DNA of 64,000 bases from Piezodorus guildinii (lineage: Eukaryota; Arthropoda; Insecta; Hemiptera; Pentatomidae): NCBI GenBank assembly GCA_023052935.1, contig CM041292.1:200004299-200068298 (forward strand), written 5' to 3'. The position numbers and the translations under genes are program-made. This document shows, piece by piece, positions 1 through 12,337 of this stretch. The notes beneath the pieces were generated by a model that did not search any database, had not been told where the DNA came from, and saw only the letters and a list, made by a program, of their open reading frames with translations. Numbering within the stretch: the stretch's first letter is position 1; every line of letters starts with the position of its first letter.

Positions 1-150
1 GAAACTAGTTTGTTGGCTAGTTTCCATTCTCCCGCCATGCGCCCTGATGATGACCCACAAAGGGGGTCGAAACATTGGCAGACAATAAAAAGTTGAAACT
101 ATTTAGTTGTTTCATTTAATGACCGCCACCCGGACTAATTCCTTCCAGAC
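1..150 (+). mobile_element. PLE terminal fragment at window start
   Basis: This starts inside an element whose upstream part is cut by the window edge. It carries a hammerhead-like core at 44-78 and the same end sequence as 59782-59887. An ACACATAC-type simple repeat follows at about 176-275. Confidence 0.5.
44..78 (+). ncRNA. Hammerhead-ribozyme-like core (PLE type)
   Basis: CTGATGA (44-50) is followed by GACCC...GGGTC stem II and GAAAC (69-73), then ATTGGC. The flanking GCC/GGC can form the base of stem I. The triplet after GAAAC is ATT rather than GTH, so activity is doubtful. The element end closely matches the copy at 59782. Confidence 0.5.
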
Positions 151-951
151 AAAATATTCATATTCAATATCATTCAATACACACATACATACTTGCATAC
201 ACACATTTTTATGTATGTATACTCACATAGATATGCACAAATGTACACATACACAAACACACACACAAACAACACCTATAATAATATATAGCAGAATAAC
301 TTTCTCATCCCCATTTATTTATTTCTCAAGTGTTAATTTTTTTTATTAACTGTCTTCCATAATTCCCAGCTAGGGAGTATTCCAGCCTTATTTTCCATGA
401 TTTCCTTGAGGTGGTACTATAAAATTTAGTGAAGAAATAACAACAAGTCTAACCCAACACCTGCACTGTCTTATTCACTGGTAAGGTCTTCAGGTACTGG
501 GACAGACAAGACAGGGAATATCTAGTGTATTTTGTCAAACAAAGGCAAAACTTAAGAATCCAACTGTAGCATCGTCTGATTAGCCACAGCAGGATAATTT
601 TGACGTTAAATGTATAAATAAACAAACTTTCCCTCATTAATTTCAATACATAGCAGTATATTTCTTCATTTTGGTGATTTGTTAATTTTCATTCCTCTTA
701 AAGTTCCATTAATTACTTCCAATGATGCTGGTACATCAATTTCAGTACATTCCTTTTTATTTCATACCTGGAACAATCCTTTTTCAAAATATTAGAAAAA
801 TACTCAGAGCCAGTTTTCCAAATTAATTAATGGTGTATCATTAGTTCCTGTTATTGATTTCTTAATATTGCTTAAGAAAATCTTGTTACTTTCATTTACT
901 TAAAGTCTTCAGAGGAATCCAATATATTTACCTTAAGCGGACATTTCACCC
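151..951. other. No gene seen
   Basis: Simple ACAC-type repeats to about 275, then AT-rich sequence including a short minus open frame (449-646) with no recognised similarity. Confidence 0.4.
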
Positions 952-1350
952 TTGCAACTAAAGGTAATTTTACAAAGAATCAATCCAGACTATTCTACAA
1001 AAAATTTAACCAAATCAGAACATAATTTAAACCAAGGACCAAGGCATAAAAGAAGGAGGAAGGATCCCGTGATCATGAACAAAAACTACTGGCTTGATAG
1101 CCATCTTGAACTATTTGGTCTAGAACAAAGATGCAAGATGAATAAAGTTATCCCGAATAGGTTGGATCCGAAACCCCGAAACCCTCCAAATCCATTGACA
1201 CATGGCAAATTTTGTATACTGTTAAATGGCATGAATAAAAATAATGTTCCTGGAGAGGATGTGTTTAGGCTGAACTTCTCAATCACAGCATTGAGAAGTT
1301 TCAGAGAGTGCTCTATATCACTGGATAGATACCAATTATCCACATCATAA
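952..1350 (+). other. Unassigned open stretch, both strands
   Basis: 132 codons are open on the + strand (no ATG start) and an overlapping 85-codon frame is open on the minus strand. Base composition is less AT-rich than the surroundings. The + peptide includes RLDPKPRNPPNPLTHGKFCI. I recognise no family; it may be a decayed exon or transposon segment. Confidence 0.2.
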
Positions 1351-1715
1351 TTTACAATAATAGTTTTACTATGTCTAAATAAATATTTTAAAGGTTGTTT
1401 ACCTATATCAGCTGTTACTCGAGGTTTTTAAAAATAGCAAATTTAGGGCACCAAATTGCTAAATGGAAGTTATGAAGATGAACTTTTCTTCTTTTTTGGA
1501 TCCACTGTTGCAACTGCTATTTGGTGAATTTCAAAGTATCTTTGAATATTTGACTGTAAAGTAGCAACTAGTTATTTTAAGAGGAATATGCCATATACCA
1601 ATAGGTCACTCAGTGACTTTTATGATGTATATTGACTGTACATACTCTGCTGAATATGGCTTATAGAATAAGCCCATATTTCTGTATCCGTTACAGCCTC
1701 ATTTCATTTTCATTT

Positions 1716-2006
1716 GCTTATTTGTTTATTTATTTAATGTCACTTTATGCAACTGTGGCTAATCGGATAATGCTACAGTGGTAGTTCTAAATTTCGCATA
1801 TCTAGGTTTAATTAAGAAAGGGATCTTTAACAAGCACCTGACATCGCACAGGCCCGGGGCCACCTTTTTACGTCCCTACGAAGGACGGCATAACTATGAA
1901 TGTTTACTCCCATTAAAAAGTCCTAGAATCACTAGCGGGTTTGAACCCATGGCCTTTAGCATGGAAGGCTGTAATGCTAGCCAATACGCTACAGGTGATC
2001 CCTCTT
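1716..2006 (-). mobile_element. SINE1 copy
   Basis: Minus-orientation full-length copy with tail TTTGTTTATTTATTTAA at 1721 and a box-B complement GGGTTTGAACCC near 1937-1948. Confidence 0.65.
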
Positions 2007-2181
2007 TACATTTTCTAACACTCTGAGAAAAATTTTGGCATCTTTTCTTGCTTTAATTTCTCAAAAGCTTTTGGATATCTCTACTTGAAACATTACACCC
2101 AGGAATGTCTGTTTCGATCAATTCCCATTCTTACACTATATGTGTGGTAGAATCACAGGTTGGGTCTTTATTGGTTGTTTC

Positions 2182-3172
2182 TTCTTCTTCTTTTGCTTCT
2201 CCCTATAGTGCCGTGTCAGCATAGGAGAGCGTTTAGCCACCGGATTCAATCCTCTCTATTCCCAGCTAGGTTCCTGACCTGGCAAAGATCTTTCCCTCTT
2301 TCTCTGCAAAACTTATCAACGTACTCCAGGTAGGATATCCTTGGTCGCCCCCGAGACCTTCTGGAACTTAATCCATGGTTTTTAGGGGATCCCTGTGTTC
2401 CTACATTCTAATAACGTGGCCAAACGACTTCAACTGACGTGTTTGCATAAGTTCCTTTAACGGCGCACCCTCCAGTTCCTGGCATATTCGTTCATTCCTG
2501 ACACGATCTCTTCTTGTCTTTCCCACTGGTCTTCGCAGGAGCTTCATTTCAGCAGCTGTGACTCTGCTCTCCTGCCAGTCCTTCAATATCCAGCTTTCAG
2601 CTCCATACAGGAGTATCGGCAAATATAATGATTTGAAGATATGGAGCTTAACGCCTCTACCCACCTCTCGCTTCCCTACTACAGTATTGCAGATCTGATA
2701 GTAGACTGTATTTGCCTTCCTGATTCTATTTGATATTTCTGAGTCTATTTTCCCAGATATTTCTATTACTGTGCCGAGGTAGGTGAAACCCGTAACCACT
2801 TCCATTCCCTCTCCATTACAGTATATATGGAAGTCTTCCGCTTGCCTTCCCACTTGTAGTATCTTGCCTTTGCTGGTATTTATTTTCATTGCTTTTCGGC
2901 TGAGCTCTTCTTGCCATTCAGTCACCGCTTGCTGTAATTTATCAACAGTTTCCGCCACAAGAACAATGTCGTTCGAATAGAGAAGTTGAATCACCACTGG
3001 GCGAAGGTTTCTACGACCCAGGAAGGTCCTCTCCGTTCTTCTTTTACATATGGTCGCCACTCCATCCATGTAGAGCAAGAATAGCAAAGGGCTTAAACTG
3101 TTCCCTTGTTTGACCCCCCTTGTTATGCTAAAGACATCAGACATCCAGTCCGTTCAGCCTTTCTACTCCTTT
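2182..3172 (-). pseudogene. RTE-type LINE fragment with 11-bp TSD
   Basis: The minus-strand frame 2401-3144 encodes the reverse transcriptase from GVKQGNSLSPLLFLLYMDGV to the C-terminal LLRRPVGKTRRDRVRNERIC and KSFGHVIRM. The catalytic box is YSND instead of FADD, so it is inactive. The GAAGAAGAAG tail faces 2182. TTGGTTGTTTC at 2171-2181 and 3173-3183 is the TSD. Confidence 0.82.
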
Positions 3173-3289
3173 TTGGTTGTTTCAAACATTATTAATTATG
3201 ATTTTACTTAACTATAGTCGATAGAAAAAAAAAAAAAAAATCAAAAACACGAAATATGGAATTTATCTAGTGGTAACTTAAACCAGTCA

Positions 3290-3385
3290 TCAATTTTTTT
3301 TAATTAAGTAGAAACTTAATTAATCTTACCAACATTTCAGCGTAAGTTTTATGCCATCCTCAGGGCAATTGAAGGAGAGAGATCG
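3290..3385 (-). mobile_element. Degenerate PLE hammerhead end
   Basis: On the minus strand a GCCCTGAGGATGGC..GAAATGTTGG string is a decayed version of the PLE hammerhead end. It is recognisable only by comparison with the better copies. Confidence 0.35.
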
Positions 3386-3991
3386 CAACTATCAAATCTA
3401 ATAAAAGTAAGTTACAAAATAAGAGTTACTTAAAATCTCATAAAAGTAAGTGTATTTAATCGAGATAACTTTCGGATCAAACTTCAGCTTGTGGAATGTA
3501 ATTTATAAAAGTTCAATAACTTTCTAATTCTTAATATATTAATATTGTATATATAATAATTAATATCAGGAAAAATCTTTTCTAAAATTTGATATAGTTT
3601 TGGTAGGTGTAATTTTTTTTAAATTTGAATATATATGTACCCGCATTAAAGTTCATGCATTTTAATTTAATTGTTCAGATGCAGTTTTGAGAATTTTTCG
3701 TTAGATATTTTCAAGAAATATTTAATCTACGCCATAAAAATGATTTCCTTCTAGTTTATAGCTAATAAGGAAGATACCTGTATGTAATTTATTTTTCTCA
3801 TAGGTAAAAAATTGTTTTGTACCAAAAGTTTAATTTAAAATCTAATTGGCGCTATCAATCTGTAATGATAATAATGTAATTACAAATTAAGCTGCTATGA
3901 TGGCAGCACCATGCGATTCTTGTCTTCAGCGCATACTGAGCCTTAGTTGAGGTGAGGTCCTTGGAGAGTTGAGTTTCCGGTGTTCGCACAG

Positions 3992-4074
3992 TGTTCTTTA
4001 AAATGGAAAACGATTATAAGTTTAATGATGAATTCTGGAAACTTGTTCAACACCATGCTAATATAAAAGATGAG
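3992..4074 (+). CDS. Candidate 5' coding exon, gene unknown
   Basis: A locally GC- and CpG-richer leader (about 3905-4000) precedes an ATG at 4003 that opens 24 codons, MENDYKFNDEFWKLVQ and onward to IKDE, followed by GTATTT as a possible donor at a codon boundary. This looks like a promoter-proximal first exon. It is phase-compatible with the RecQ5 exon at 12338, which would give a short protein without helicase core, but no sequence evidence shows they are joined. I do not recognise the peptide. A weak acceptor (gcacag) at 3986-3991 leaves open that it is internal. Confidence 0.3.
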
Positions 4075-4684
4075 GTATTTATTTCGTTATAAATATCAAT
4101 ACATATTAATTAATTGGCTGCCTCTAATCTTACTCTAGTATATTATTTCTATGTATTCGCTAGTCTAAGCTTACTCTTATTACTTTAATGTTTTACGAAT
4201 ACTTCCCAATTTTAGTATTCTGTTGAGGATGATCTATGATAATTGTACAATATTCCGAATATATATTTTCGGAAATTATTACCCAGTAATTTATAACTTT
4301 ATATTTATTATATTATTTTATCATCTTACAGATAGATTTTTTTTATTAAATATTTGGATTTTAATTATCTTGAAATGTAAACCTGAAATTTTGAAGTGGT
4401 TTATTTACATTTTTTTTTTCTTAGTCGATTACTAAATGTTATTGTTGAAAATAAAAAATCAAAAGCATTTATACTGCACTTCTCTGTAGTTTCATTTTTT
4501 TTTAAATTATCTTTGAACTTATTCAATTAAAAAAACTACTTCATTCTGTTTCAATTTGGACTTAAAACCGAGTTCGGGGGCGCATAGCATCTGCTGTGTC
4601 TACAATATATATAGGTATAATTCTTTAATAATAATCCTTGTTAAGATTCCAAATAACCTTAAATTTTACAATAACTGAGTTATT

Positions 4685-4905
4685 GGCGTAAAACATTTTT
4701 AATCGACCGCCATTTTGAAACTAATTGGCTGATATTAGTTTGGATCATCGGTAGGTGCTTAGTTATTTTTGTGTCAAATTTTGAAAAAAAAAAACGATTT
4801 GGATCCAATAGTTTTGCAGAAAATCGACGCACGGGGGATATACGGATTTTATTTATTCAATATGGATTCTACGAGTCTTCAGACGTGAAATCTCAAATTT
4901 TGAGG
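4685..4905 (+). repeat. Repeat shared with 59215-59430
   Basis: CCGCCATTTTGAAACTAATTGG and downstream GTGTCAAATTTTGAAAAAA..CAGTTTTG recur at 59220 in the same order. It is an unclassified dispersed repeat. Confidence 0.45.
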
Positions 4906-5657
4906 TGTAGGGGGTAATTTATTTTTCTTGGTCGATTAGATAGGTTCATTAATGAAAACAAACAACAAATTTTAAATATTTTGTTCAATCAAAGTAATAA
5001 TGCATTATGCCAAATATTAAAATCTTACATTTTTAATTTTCCGTTCGTTTTTTTATATTTATATGTCCATGAATTGCTCATTTTAATAATGAAACATAGT
5101 AGTCGAAATTGAAAAAAATTAAATAGAAACTATCTCATCACTCTCAAATTTAAGCTTTCACGTTTCAAGGTGCATAGAATTCGAAACTCTGAAGAAAAAA
5201 AATCCGTCTGCTGGCCTTGCGAATTAAGGAATACCAAAAATGTCCGTTATTTGGGTTATAGTTTGCTTTAGATTTTTGTTATTCGATAGAAAATCAAATG
5301 CTACTAAATTTATATTTGTTATCTTATAAACTTCAAAAGTAAATTGACGAATACAAATATTTGAAGATTTTTTCCTTCTGTGGTGATTCTGGTGTTTAAT
5401 TACATTAGCAATTATGACTCATCGTCAGAAAATCCTATTCAATGGCGTTCATTCATAAGAACACATTTAGTCAAATATTGATACAATTAAAGATCTAGAA
5501 ACAATATTTCCATTATGATGAATAATACAATAGCCATTCATTAGCCCAATAGACCAAATTATGAAATATAAACACTTTTAAATACGTGTACAAATAAAAC
5601 AAACTAATTAAATACGATTACAATAATTATCAAAAAAAATTGTAATTTATAATTTTA

Positions 5658-6737
5658 ACTTTCACTTACCTATATAAGAAATATATAGTAAGAGAAAGTA
5701 TTGCGATCGTGAAAATTTTGGAATTCCTGTTTTCGAGGGAAATACACGTTTTAGGATCTCCTGAGTCCAAATAACAAGTCTAAAAAGGTCTGGATGTCTG
5801 TGTGGTAAGTCTAGCGCAAAAACGAAAAGTCTACGAAAATGGAAATTCATATATAAGTTCAACTTAGCACTAGGCAACTATACGCCCGAGATGATACAGC
5901 AACTTTTTCGTCAAAATCGACTTACCAGAAGAGCCACTTTATACTATGCATTTTACACCTTTTTACGATTTTCTCAAAAACGGCTGTAACGATTTGATTA
6001 AACTGCCTATATTGATGTAAAATTTAGTGGGCTTCAATAACATGTAGGTTACATACTGATTGAAATAGTCTGACAGAGCTAGAATGCTGATATTTTAAAT
6101 TTTCTTCCTCTAAAGTAACTTCAATTTTGTAGATTATTTAAAAATAACCATATAATCTTCTTAGCACTGATGAAAAACGGCTAAATATAAAAGCTGGACG
6201 AATTTGATGAACAACTAAATAGAATAGAATAGAAAAACTATTTTTCACGTAATTTTTTTTTTTTTTTTTTTTTTATATTAAGAACATTAATATAGACGTA
6301 TAATATACCGTTCGAAAGTGGAAAAATATTACCTTATACACAAAGTTGTAAAAGGTAATACACAGTGACGAACAGGGAATAAGCGTATTACTGATTAACA
6401 ACAGCTGGTCTAGATTTTTAATGGAGTAAAAATCCTTAGTCCTTCGAGGACGTTAAAGGTGGTCCGAGCCTGTGCGATGTCAGTACTCGTTAAAGATCCC
6501 TATCCTATAAACCTGGATAGGCAAAATTTAGGACTCCACTGTAGCATCGTCCGATTAGCCTAGTAGCATAAAGTGACGTTAATAAACAACAATAAACAAA
6601 CTGATTAACAATTAACAATATGAATCAAATGAATACAGGTTTTATTAAAATCAACTTAAAGTATTTTCAAATTGAATAGTTTTTAAATTGATTTTAACAG
6701 TCGAGGTAAGTGAAAGTCGTGTGTTGCACGCACCAGC
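5658..6737 (-). mobile_element. Helentron-like non-autonomous element, copy A
   Basis: The minus-strand 5' end (near 6737) has CTGGTGCGTGCAACACACGA followed by ACTTTCACTTAC about 20 bp in. The 3' end (5658) has the same 12-mer inverted at the very terminus, within a hairpin ACTTTCACTTACCTATAT/ATATATAGTAAGAGAAAGT. Asymmetric inverted repeats and a 3' hairpin fit Helentron/DINE-type elements. A SINE copy is nested at 6407-6605. No protein is encoded. Confidence 0.6.
6407..6605 (+). mobile_element. SINE1 partial copy nested in Helentron-like copy A
   Basis: The 3' two-thirds of SINE1 are present, from TTTTTAATGG to an AATAAACAACAATAAACAAAC tail region. The tRNA-like head is missing. Confidence 0.6.
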
Positions 6738-6956
6738 TTTTTATGCATTTTTGTTAAATACAAGACAAAAACTTTTTTATCTAATTACACGAAGCATAAG
6801 AAATGCAATGCATTTCAAATTTAAATAATGTTACCTATTCATTGATTTTTATAGATATAGTATAATGATTCCGAAATACGTAATATTGCCCGCTCATCTG
6901 CATGAATGACACAGATATGATGGGTATAAAGAGGATTTTTGTTAGGGGAGAGAGGA

Positions 6957-7078
6957 AGGGCATGGTGGCTTAATACCATAGTAAAGCATTTTACGTCCTC
7001 TCCAAAGATCTTAAACTAATGATTTTTTACTCCCTTTAAAAAATCCTAAGCACATCTTCCGGGTTGATAATGTAGCAA
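6957..7078 (-). mobile_element. SINE1 decayed fragment
   Basis: TTTTACGTCCTCTCC and TTTTTTACTCCCTTTAAAAAA correspond to the central SINE1 body in minus orientation, diverged. Confidence 0.4.
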
Positions 7079-7136
7079 CTACAGAGCATTGATATGGATA
7101 AATATTTAGTACTTGTTGTAAATTAAGTAATTCATT

Positions 7137-7922
7137 CTCGGACCTTTTTGGGGGATACAAGTTCCCTTATAGTCCAAGAGCTGGGACCGAAAAATGCGTA
7201 GTGTAAGAAGAAAATGTTCACATTTTAGCCAACATTGTACTACGTATATTTATTTATTTTTGTTGACACATCAAACTGGTCGGAAATAAAAAATGGTTAC
7301 CATCTAAAACGGTCAAATCCAGAAATTGACATCATTTGAACATTATAAAGTAAATATTACAGATACCACGCATTGTACGAAAATACCCATTATAAAAAAA
7401 AATGAATGGAAACTAAATAAGCTTCGATTCGAGAGCTGATATACGTCTGTAGGTCTTATAAGTATCAGGATATCTTTGTCTATATGATGCGTATATTTTG
7501 GACAATGCGTGGTTTCTGTTACATTAACCTTTATAACGTTAAAATGAGGTCAAGTCCTGTATGTAGGACATAATGTATTGCATGGACAAAGATATCTCGA
7601 AACCTATAAGATCTATAGATGTCTATCAGCACTCGAATCGAAGCTAATTTAGTGTCCATTAATTATTTTATAATAGGTATGTTCGTTTAATGTTTGGTTT
7701 ATGTAATATTTACCTTTATAATGTTAAAATGAGGTCAATTCCTGGATTTGGACCGTTTTGGTTGGCAGCCATTTTTGATTCGACCAGTTTGAGGTGACAG
7801 ACAAAACAAATGTTGTACAAGTTGGCTAAAATGTGACAATTACATGGAAAATTTTCTTTTTATAATACGCATTTTCCCCTTCAGCTCTTGGACCGTCTTT
7901 CTTCTATGGTCCGTGGGTAATG
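7137..7922. mobile_element. Foldback-type DNA element
   Basis: Arms of roughly 350 bp (7137-7487 and 7565-7922) are inverted copies, differing by small indels. The ends (CTCGGACC / GGTCCGTGGG) are not a known TIR to me. No transposase is present. It abuts the jockey poly-A tail. Confidence 0.55.
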
Positions 7923-7924
7923 AA

Positions 7925-8370
7925 TTTTTTTTTTTGCGACAATAAGCAGATGCGCTGTATATATATTGTAAGTGCTGGCATGTCAGGCATGAGGGAGGTC
8001 AATACCCAGCGGCACCTCCTCCTAACGTGAAGATCCTAAGTTTTAAACAACGAGATCCTTAGCCAGCTCCTTTTCAACCTTCTTCTGGTGAGTTCCGGCA
8101 TGTCCGTTGTTGCCATGTTTTGAATGATTATGTTGTAATGTCCCTGAAGTTTGTCATCTCTTGTATGAAGTATGAATGTAGTCTTGAACAGTAGGTATAT
8201 GTAGGTCTGTATGTAAAGTTTTGTTACTGACGTACCAGGGTGAGCGTCTTATTAGTCTCAACGTTTTCGATTGAAAAGTCTGTATTTTTTTAATCGTCTT
8301 GAGTCTTTTTACCGGTTCCCAAAATTTGAGATGCATATGTCCATAATGGTTTTAAAAGGTAGGTACCTAT
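7925..8370 (-). pseudogene. Jockey-type LINE 3' fragment with poly-A tail
   Basis: The minus strand reads KIQTFQSKTLRLIRRSPWYV and NKTLHTDLHIPTV, then ELTRRRLKRSWLRI before a stop. This is the standard C-terminus of jockey/CR1-group reverse transcriptase proteins. A poly-A (T-run at about 7926-7937) closes the 3' end. The polymerase domain is absent. Confidence 0.75.
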
Positions 8371-8461
8371 GAAATTAAATTACCTTTATAAACCATTTAA
8401 TTTAAGTATAACCACACATCTGTATATCTAACCGTTACTGAGTTACTTAAATTTTGTCAAG

Positions 8462-9083
8462 ATATTCCTTCGATGAATAATGTCAATGAATGTGTGTTCC
8501 TTGCCTCGCAAGCCAAGAAACGCAGGTCTCAAGGCGTTTCAATTGCTGCCGCTTAGTGAGATCATGAGGTACCCATATATCGAGCTTTTTTACTTTCCCA
8601 ATACAATTTAAATGTCTGGAAACGGTAGATGCACTTCCATTTAGTTGTGCTGAGAGTACTTTAACTTTTTGGTAGGAGTTTCCTTCTACTGTATGTTTGA
8701 GGACATCGTTGTCTATTACGGACGGAGGTCTTCCTCGGTGTAAGTTTTCCAAGTCGGTATCCCCAACTGAAAACTTAGCAAACCAACGGCGAATGGTCCG
8801 TTCATAAACACTCCCTTCCCCAAACGCCTTGCAAATATTTCTAGGCCTCAGCTGCTGAATGGCCAAGTTTACTCGAAAATCGCGTGTTTCCATGTTCGTA
8901 TTTGGAGGTATACTATAACGTGGGTAATTGATTGGGAAGCTAATATTTATAATACAGAGGTAAAGGATTAGTAACTGTTTACTTTAAATATGTAAACATT
9001 CGGAAGAAAACAACAGAGACTTGCAAAATCCTTTATGTATTTCAGAAACTATAAAAACGGATATTTCATGTGAAACAACCCGA
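8462..9083 (-). pseudogene. Mariner family A, truncated copy 1
   Basis: The minus frame 8483-8893 encodes the transposase N-terminal helix-turn-helix half: ETRDFRVNLAIQQL, ICKAFGEGSVYERTIRRWFA, GRPPSVIDNDVLK, KVKKLDIWVPHDLTKRQ. The catalytic DDE/D part is missing. The TIR end CATGTGAAACAACCCGA is followed by TA at 9084-9085. Confidence 0.78.
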
Positions 9084-9392
9084 TAACAATATCAAGGGAA
9101 GATTTTTTAATTTGAAATTTAAACGTAAGAGTATAGGCTAAATTCACCACCGGGCAGTTACAAAAAAAAAAAAATAGTTCAAAAATATATTTTTGATACA
9201 AACATTAATAATGAACACTATTTTGACGCTGCTAGTTTTCATCATATATACTAGAACGGGTTTAATTATTCATTACTAATTTTTTTGAATAATTATTTTG
9301 AACGCATTCCTCTGTTTTAGAGTAGCATTTGAAGTCACTCAGTTCAACTTCGAACTAAGTTTCAAGATCTTTTTCTGTGCAGTACGTTTTTT

Positions 9393-10114
9393 ACTTTCAC
9401 TTACTATATATAGTAAGGGGAAGTATTGCGATCGTGAAAATTTTCGAATTCTAGTTTTCAACGGAAATACACGTTTTAGGGTCCCCTGAGTCCAAATAAC
9501 CAAGTCCCGAAAAAAGGTCTGTGTGTGTGTGTGTGTGTGTGTGCGTGTGTGTGTGGTAGCTCCCCGGCGGAAACGGTAAGTCCTATGAAACTGAAATTTC
9601 GTATTTAAGACAACTATACGCCCGAGACGTGACAAAACTTTTTTCATCAAAATGAGCCTATCAGAAGAGGCACTTTATACCATGCATTTTGCACCTTTTT
9701 TCGATTTTCTCAAAAACGGTTCCGACGATTTTGATTAAACTCGCTATATCGATGTAAAATTTAATGGGCTTTAATATCATGTAGGTTTTATTTAGATAAA
9801 AATGGTCTGACAGGGCTTAAATGCCGATATTTTAAATTTTCTTCCCCTAAAGTACCTTTAATTTTGTAGATTCAATAATAATAACTAAATTATCTTGTTA
9901 ACGCTGATGAAAAACAGGTAAATATATAAATTGAATAAACTCGATACCCAACTAAAGGAGAAAACAGAAAAAATATTTTTTTTAATGCAATTTTTCGTTT
10001 TTTAATTAATTCTTTAATAGTTTCACGTATTTTTATCTTTAAGTGTATTTGAAAATTCTTTCATTGAGTTTAAAAATGGTGGTAAGTGAAAGTCGTGTGT
10101 TGCCCGCACCAGAT
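9393..10114 (-). mobile_element. Helentron-like non-autonomous element, copy B
   Basis: This is the most compact full copy. The 3' hairpin ACTTTCACTTACTATATATA / GTAAGGGGAAGT is at 9393-9424 and the 5' end ATCTGGTGCGGGCAACACAC is on the minus strand at 10114. Both flanks are T runs. A (GT)n microsatellite lies at about 9522-9554. Confidence 0.62.
9522..9554. repeat. (GT)n microsatellite
   Basis: A TGTGTG run with one GC interruption, internal to Helentron-like copy B. DINE-type elements commonly carry an internal microsatellite. Confidence 0.85.
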
Positions 10115-12193
10115 TTTTCTGTCACCAACCTCTGCTGCACAGGTGTTGACTGGGCACCGCGCATGAACACCCAATGAAGAAATAGTCATGTGGGAATGAA
10201 CTTTTTGTCAATAGTCATAAGGAATACAATGATGTGCAATTTTAAGGGGTGTGTGAAAGAGGGTACATGGTGAGGGAGGCTGGCCCACGTACTGTAAGGT
10301 AAAGTTCGAGTTGGGCAATGAATGAATACAAAACTCGTGTCTATGTTGAATATAGCACGGTATTGAACCTTCGAGTCCAGATAATAAACGTAAGATAGAA
10401 TTTATAAAGAATTTAGACAAATCATTGTTTATAAAGAAGTAACTGACAAAACGCCTTATACCCTACTTTGGTATAACTTTCGTTTATCGCTATCCGAAGT
10501 TCGATCAGGGACGATAACTCAAGCGCCTGTGATTGCTTAGAGATCAAATTAATCTCTTTATGATTCAATTGCAGCCACTCCAAAAATGGTAAAAAAAAGA
10601 AGAAGAGGCATTTCGTGTTGCGTTTGTTTCTATTAGTTTTGCAGAAATTGTTTTAGTCGATTCTTCAACGCTTCGCTTTAGTATTTTGACGACAGCCCAA
10701 CGCGTATCTACATCGTGACTTGCATCTAGAAAATATTATAGCAGCAGTAATACTTGAATAGTTATAAAGTGGAGTCAATGTAATGATAATGAATTAATGT
10801 GTAATTACCACTAACAATTCGAGTAAGGCGTCAGGAGACGAATCTCTGTTGCTTATACAACTTAAATAAGATTACATTATGTGATAACTCTTGTTACTAT
10901 TAAATAATAACAAGTATAATTTGTTAACGAGTGTTTTATTTTATAAACCCTTATCCACTGATTACTATTTTCGACAGCAGCAAAGCACATGAAATACTGA
11001 TACAGAAGGGATCCGCTGTACCTTTCTGCCCTCGATCGATTACCATTAATCCTACATAGCAAATAAAAAATATCAATAGGATATACTGATATTGTATGTG
11101 GCATCTAATATTTCAGATTTATGTATGAACCGAGTTAATACAGGGTATTAAAGCAACGATTGTTTTGTATTTTCTGAATCGAACCTTGGGATTTGCTTAA
11201 AAAATAAAATTGTATTGGTATATTTCACAGTCCGTTCTGCTTTCTGATGTGTACACAGTAGTCCTTTATCACCTTTTAATGAAATTTATTCAGACCATCT
11301 TTGTAAGGACACTTAATTTACTGCAACATGTTATTTATTTTCAAAACGAAGATTTACGCTTTTGTAGGTTTGGACCTTGTAACAATTGGAGATAATCATT
11401 TTTCGGGGTCGTCTGTCCATTAAAATTCGTTTTAAATGTTTTTGAAAAAAAAATCATGGTCTGAAAACCAATTGAAGTTGCCCTACACATTGGTTTGAAG
11501 TCGATATCAAGACTTGATGATATTGAGAAATTATTAAATGAATAGTTTTGTTTTATGCTCGATGGTTGTCACTCACATCAGCAATAATAAAAACCAAATA
11601 TTAATTTTTTTTTTTTTTTATGAAAAAAGAAATATTGACACCAGATATCTAGTATTATTTTCTTAAGTTCCACCACCACCACCTGATCGTAAATCCCTCC
11701 CATCGGTGTTTAGATTAAAATATAAACAATACAATTGTTTCTTTTTTGATTTAGTGTTTAGCATTTTTTTGAATTTCTCCTAATCATAATTAATATTGCT
11801 AAATATATAATTTGATCCTTGTAATAGCACCTTTCATGACATTCGTTATTGTAAAAAAGAATGTAAATAAAAACGATGGGTATGAGTAATCCAAGTCCAA
11901 GGTAATATCTTATTAAAAAAATATGTTGTTATTAACCTGTGTGATTGTTTTAATAAGTTATTAATGTATTTGTACCTCATTGGTTATTGTTAGTACATCA
12001 TTACTGTGTTTGACAGTTGTGGTTATTCCTTCACTACTGATTAAAACTGACTTTTTTACATGTAAACCGTGTATAAAATACTTCTTTGAGTTTATCCTCT
12101 GTTTCGATTGCTGTATTCTAATCTCAACTCCTCTTCTAGTTCATTCGTTGGTGAATGTTTAAGCTGGGACTTAAGTTTCTTTAATAATTGCAG
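10115..12193. other. No gene seen upstream of RecQ5 exons
   Basis: Moderately AT-rich, with several 60-75-codon open frames lacking recognisable motifs. No helicase motif codons (GAGKS, DEAH) were found by reading. If RecQ5 helicase exons exist on this side they are upstream of the window. Confidence 0.4.
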
Positions 12194-12230
12194 CAATGAA
12201 GATGAAGACAGTGAAATACTTACAACATTG
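12194..12230 (+). CDS. RecQ5: Candidate RecQ5 micro-exon
   Basis: A 37-bp stretch lies between a good acceptor (ttgcag) and a GTTTGT donor. Read with one leading base completing a codon it gives NEDEDSEILTTL and ends on a codon boundary, matching the phase-0 start of the exon at 12338. The acidic segment would precede the KIX-like domain, where human RECQL5 has a short linker. It is supported only by splice-site and phase consistency, so it may be spurious or alternatively used. Confidence 0.35.
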
Positions 12231-12337
12231 GTTTGTAGATCTCATAAAAGATTATATTCTATGAGAAAATCATGTTTTTGTTCATTTTTTCTCTCAATAA
12301 AACAAGTGTAATATACCTTACTTTTGTGCTGTCACAG

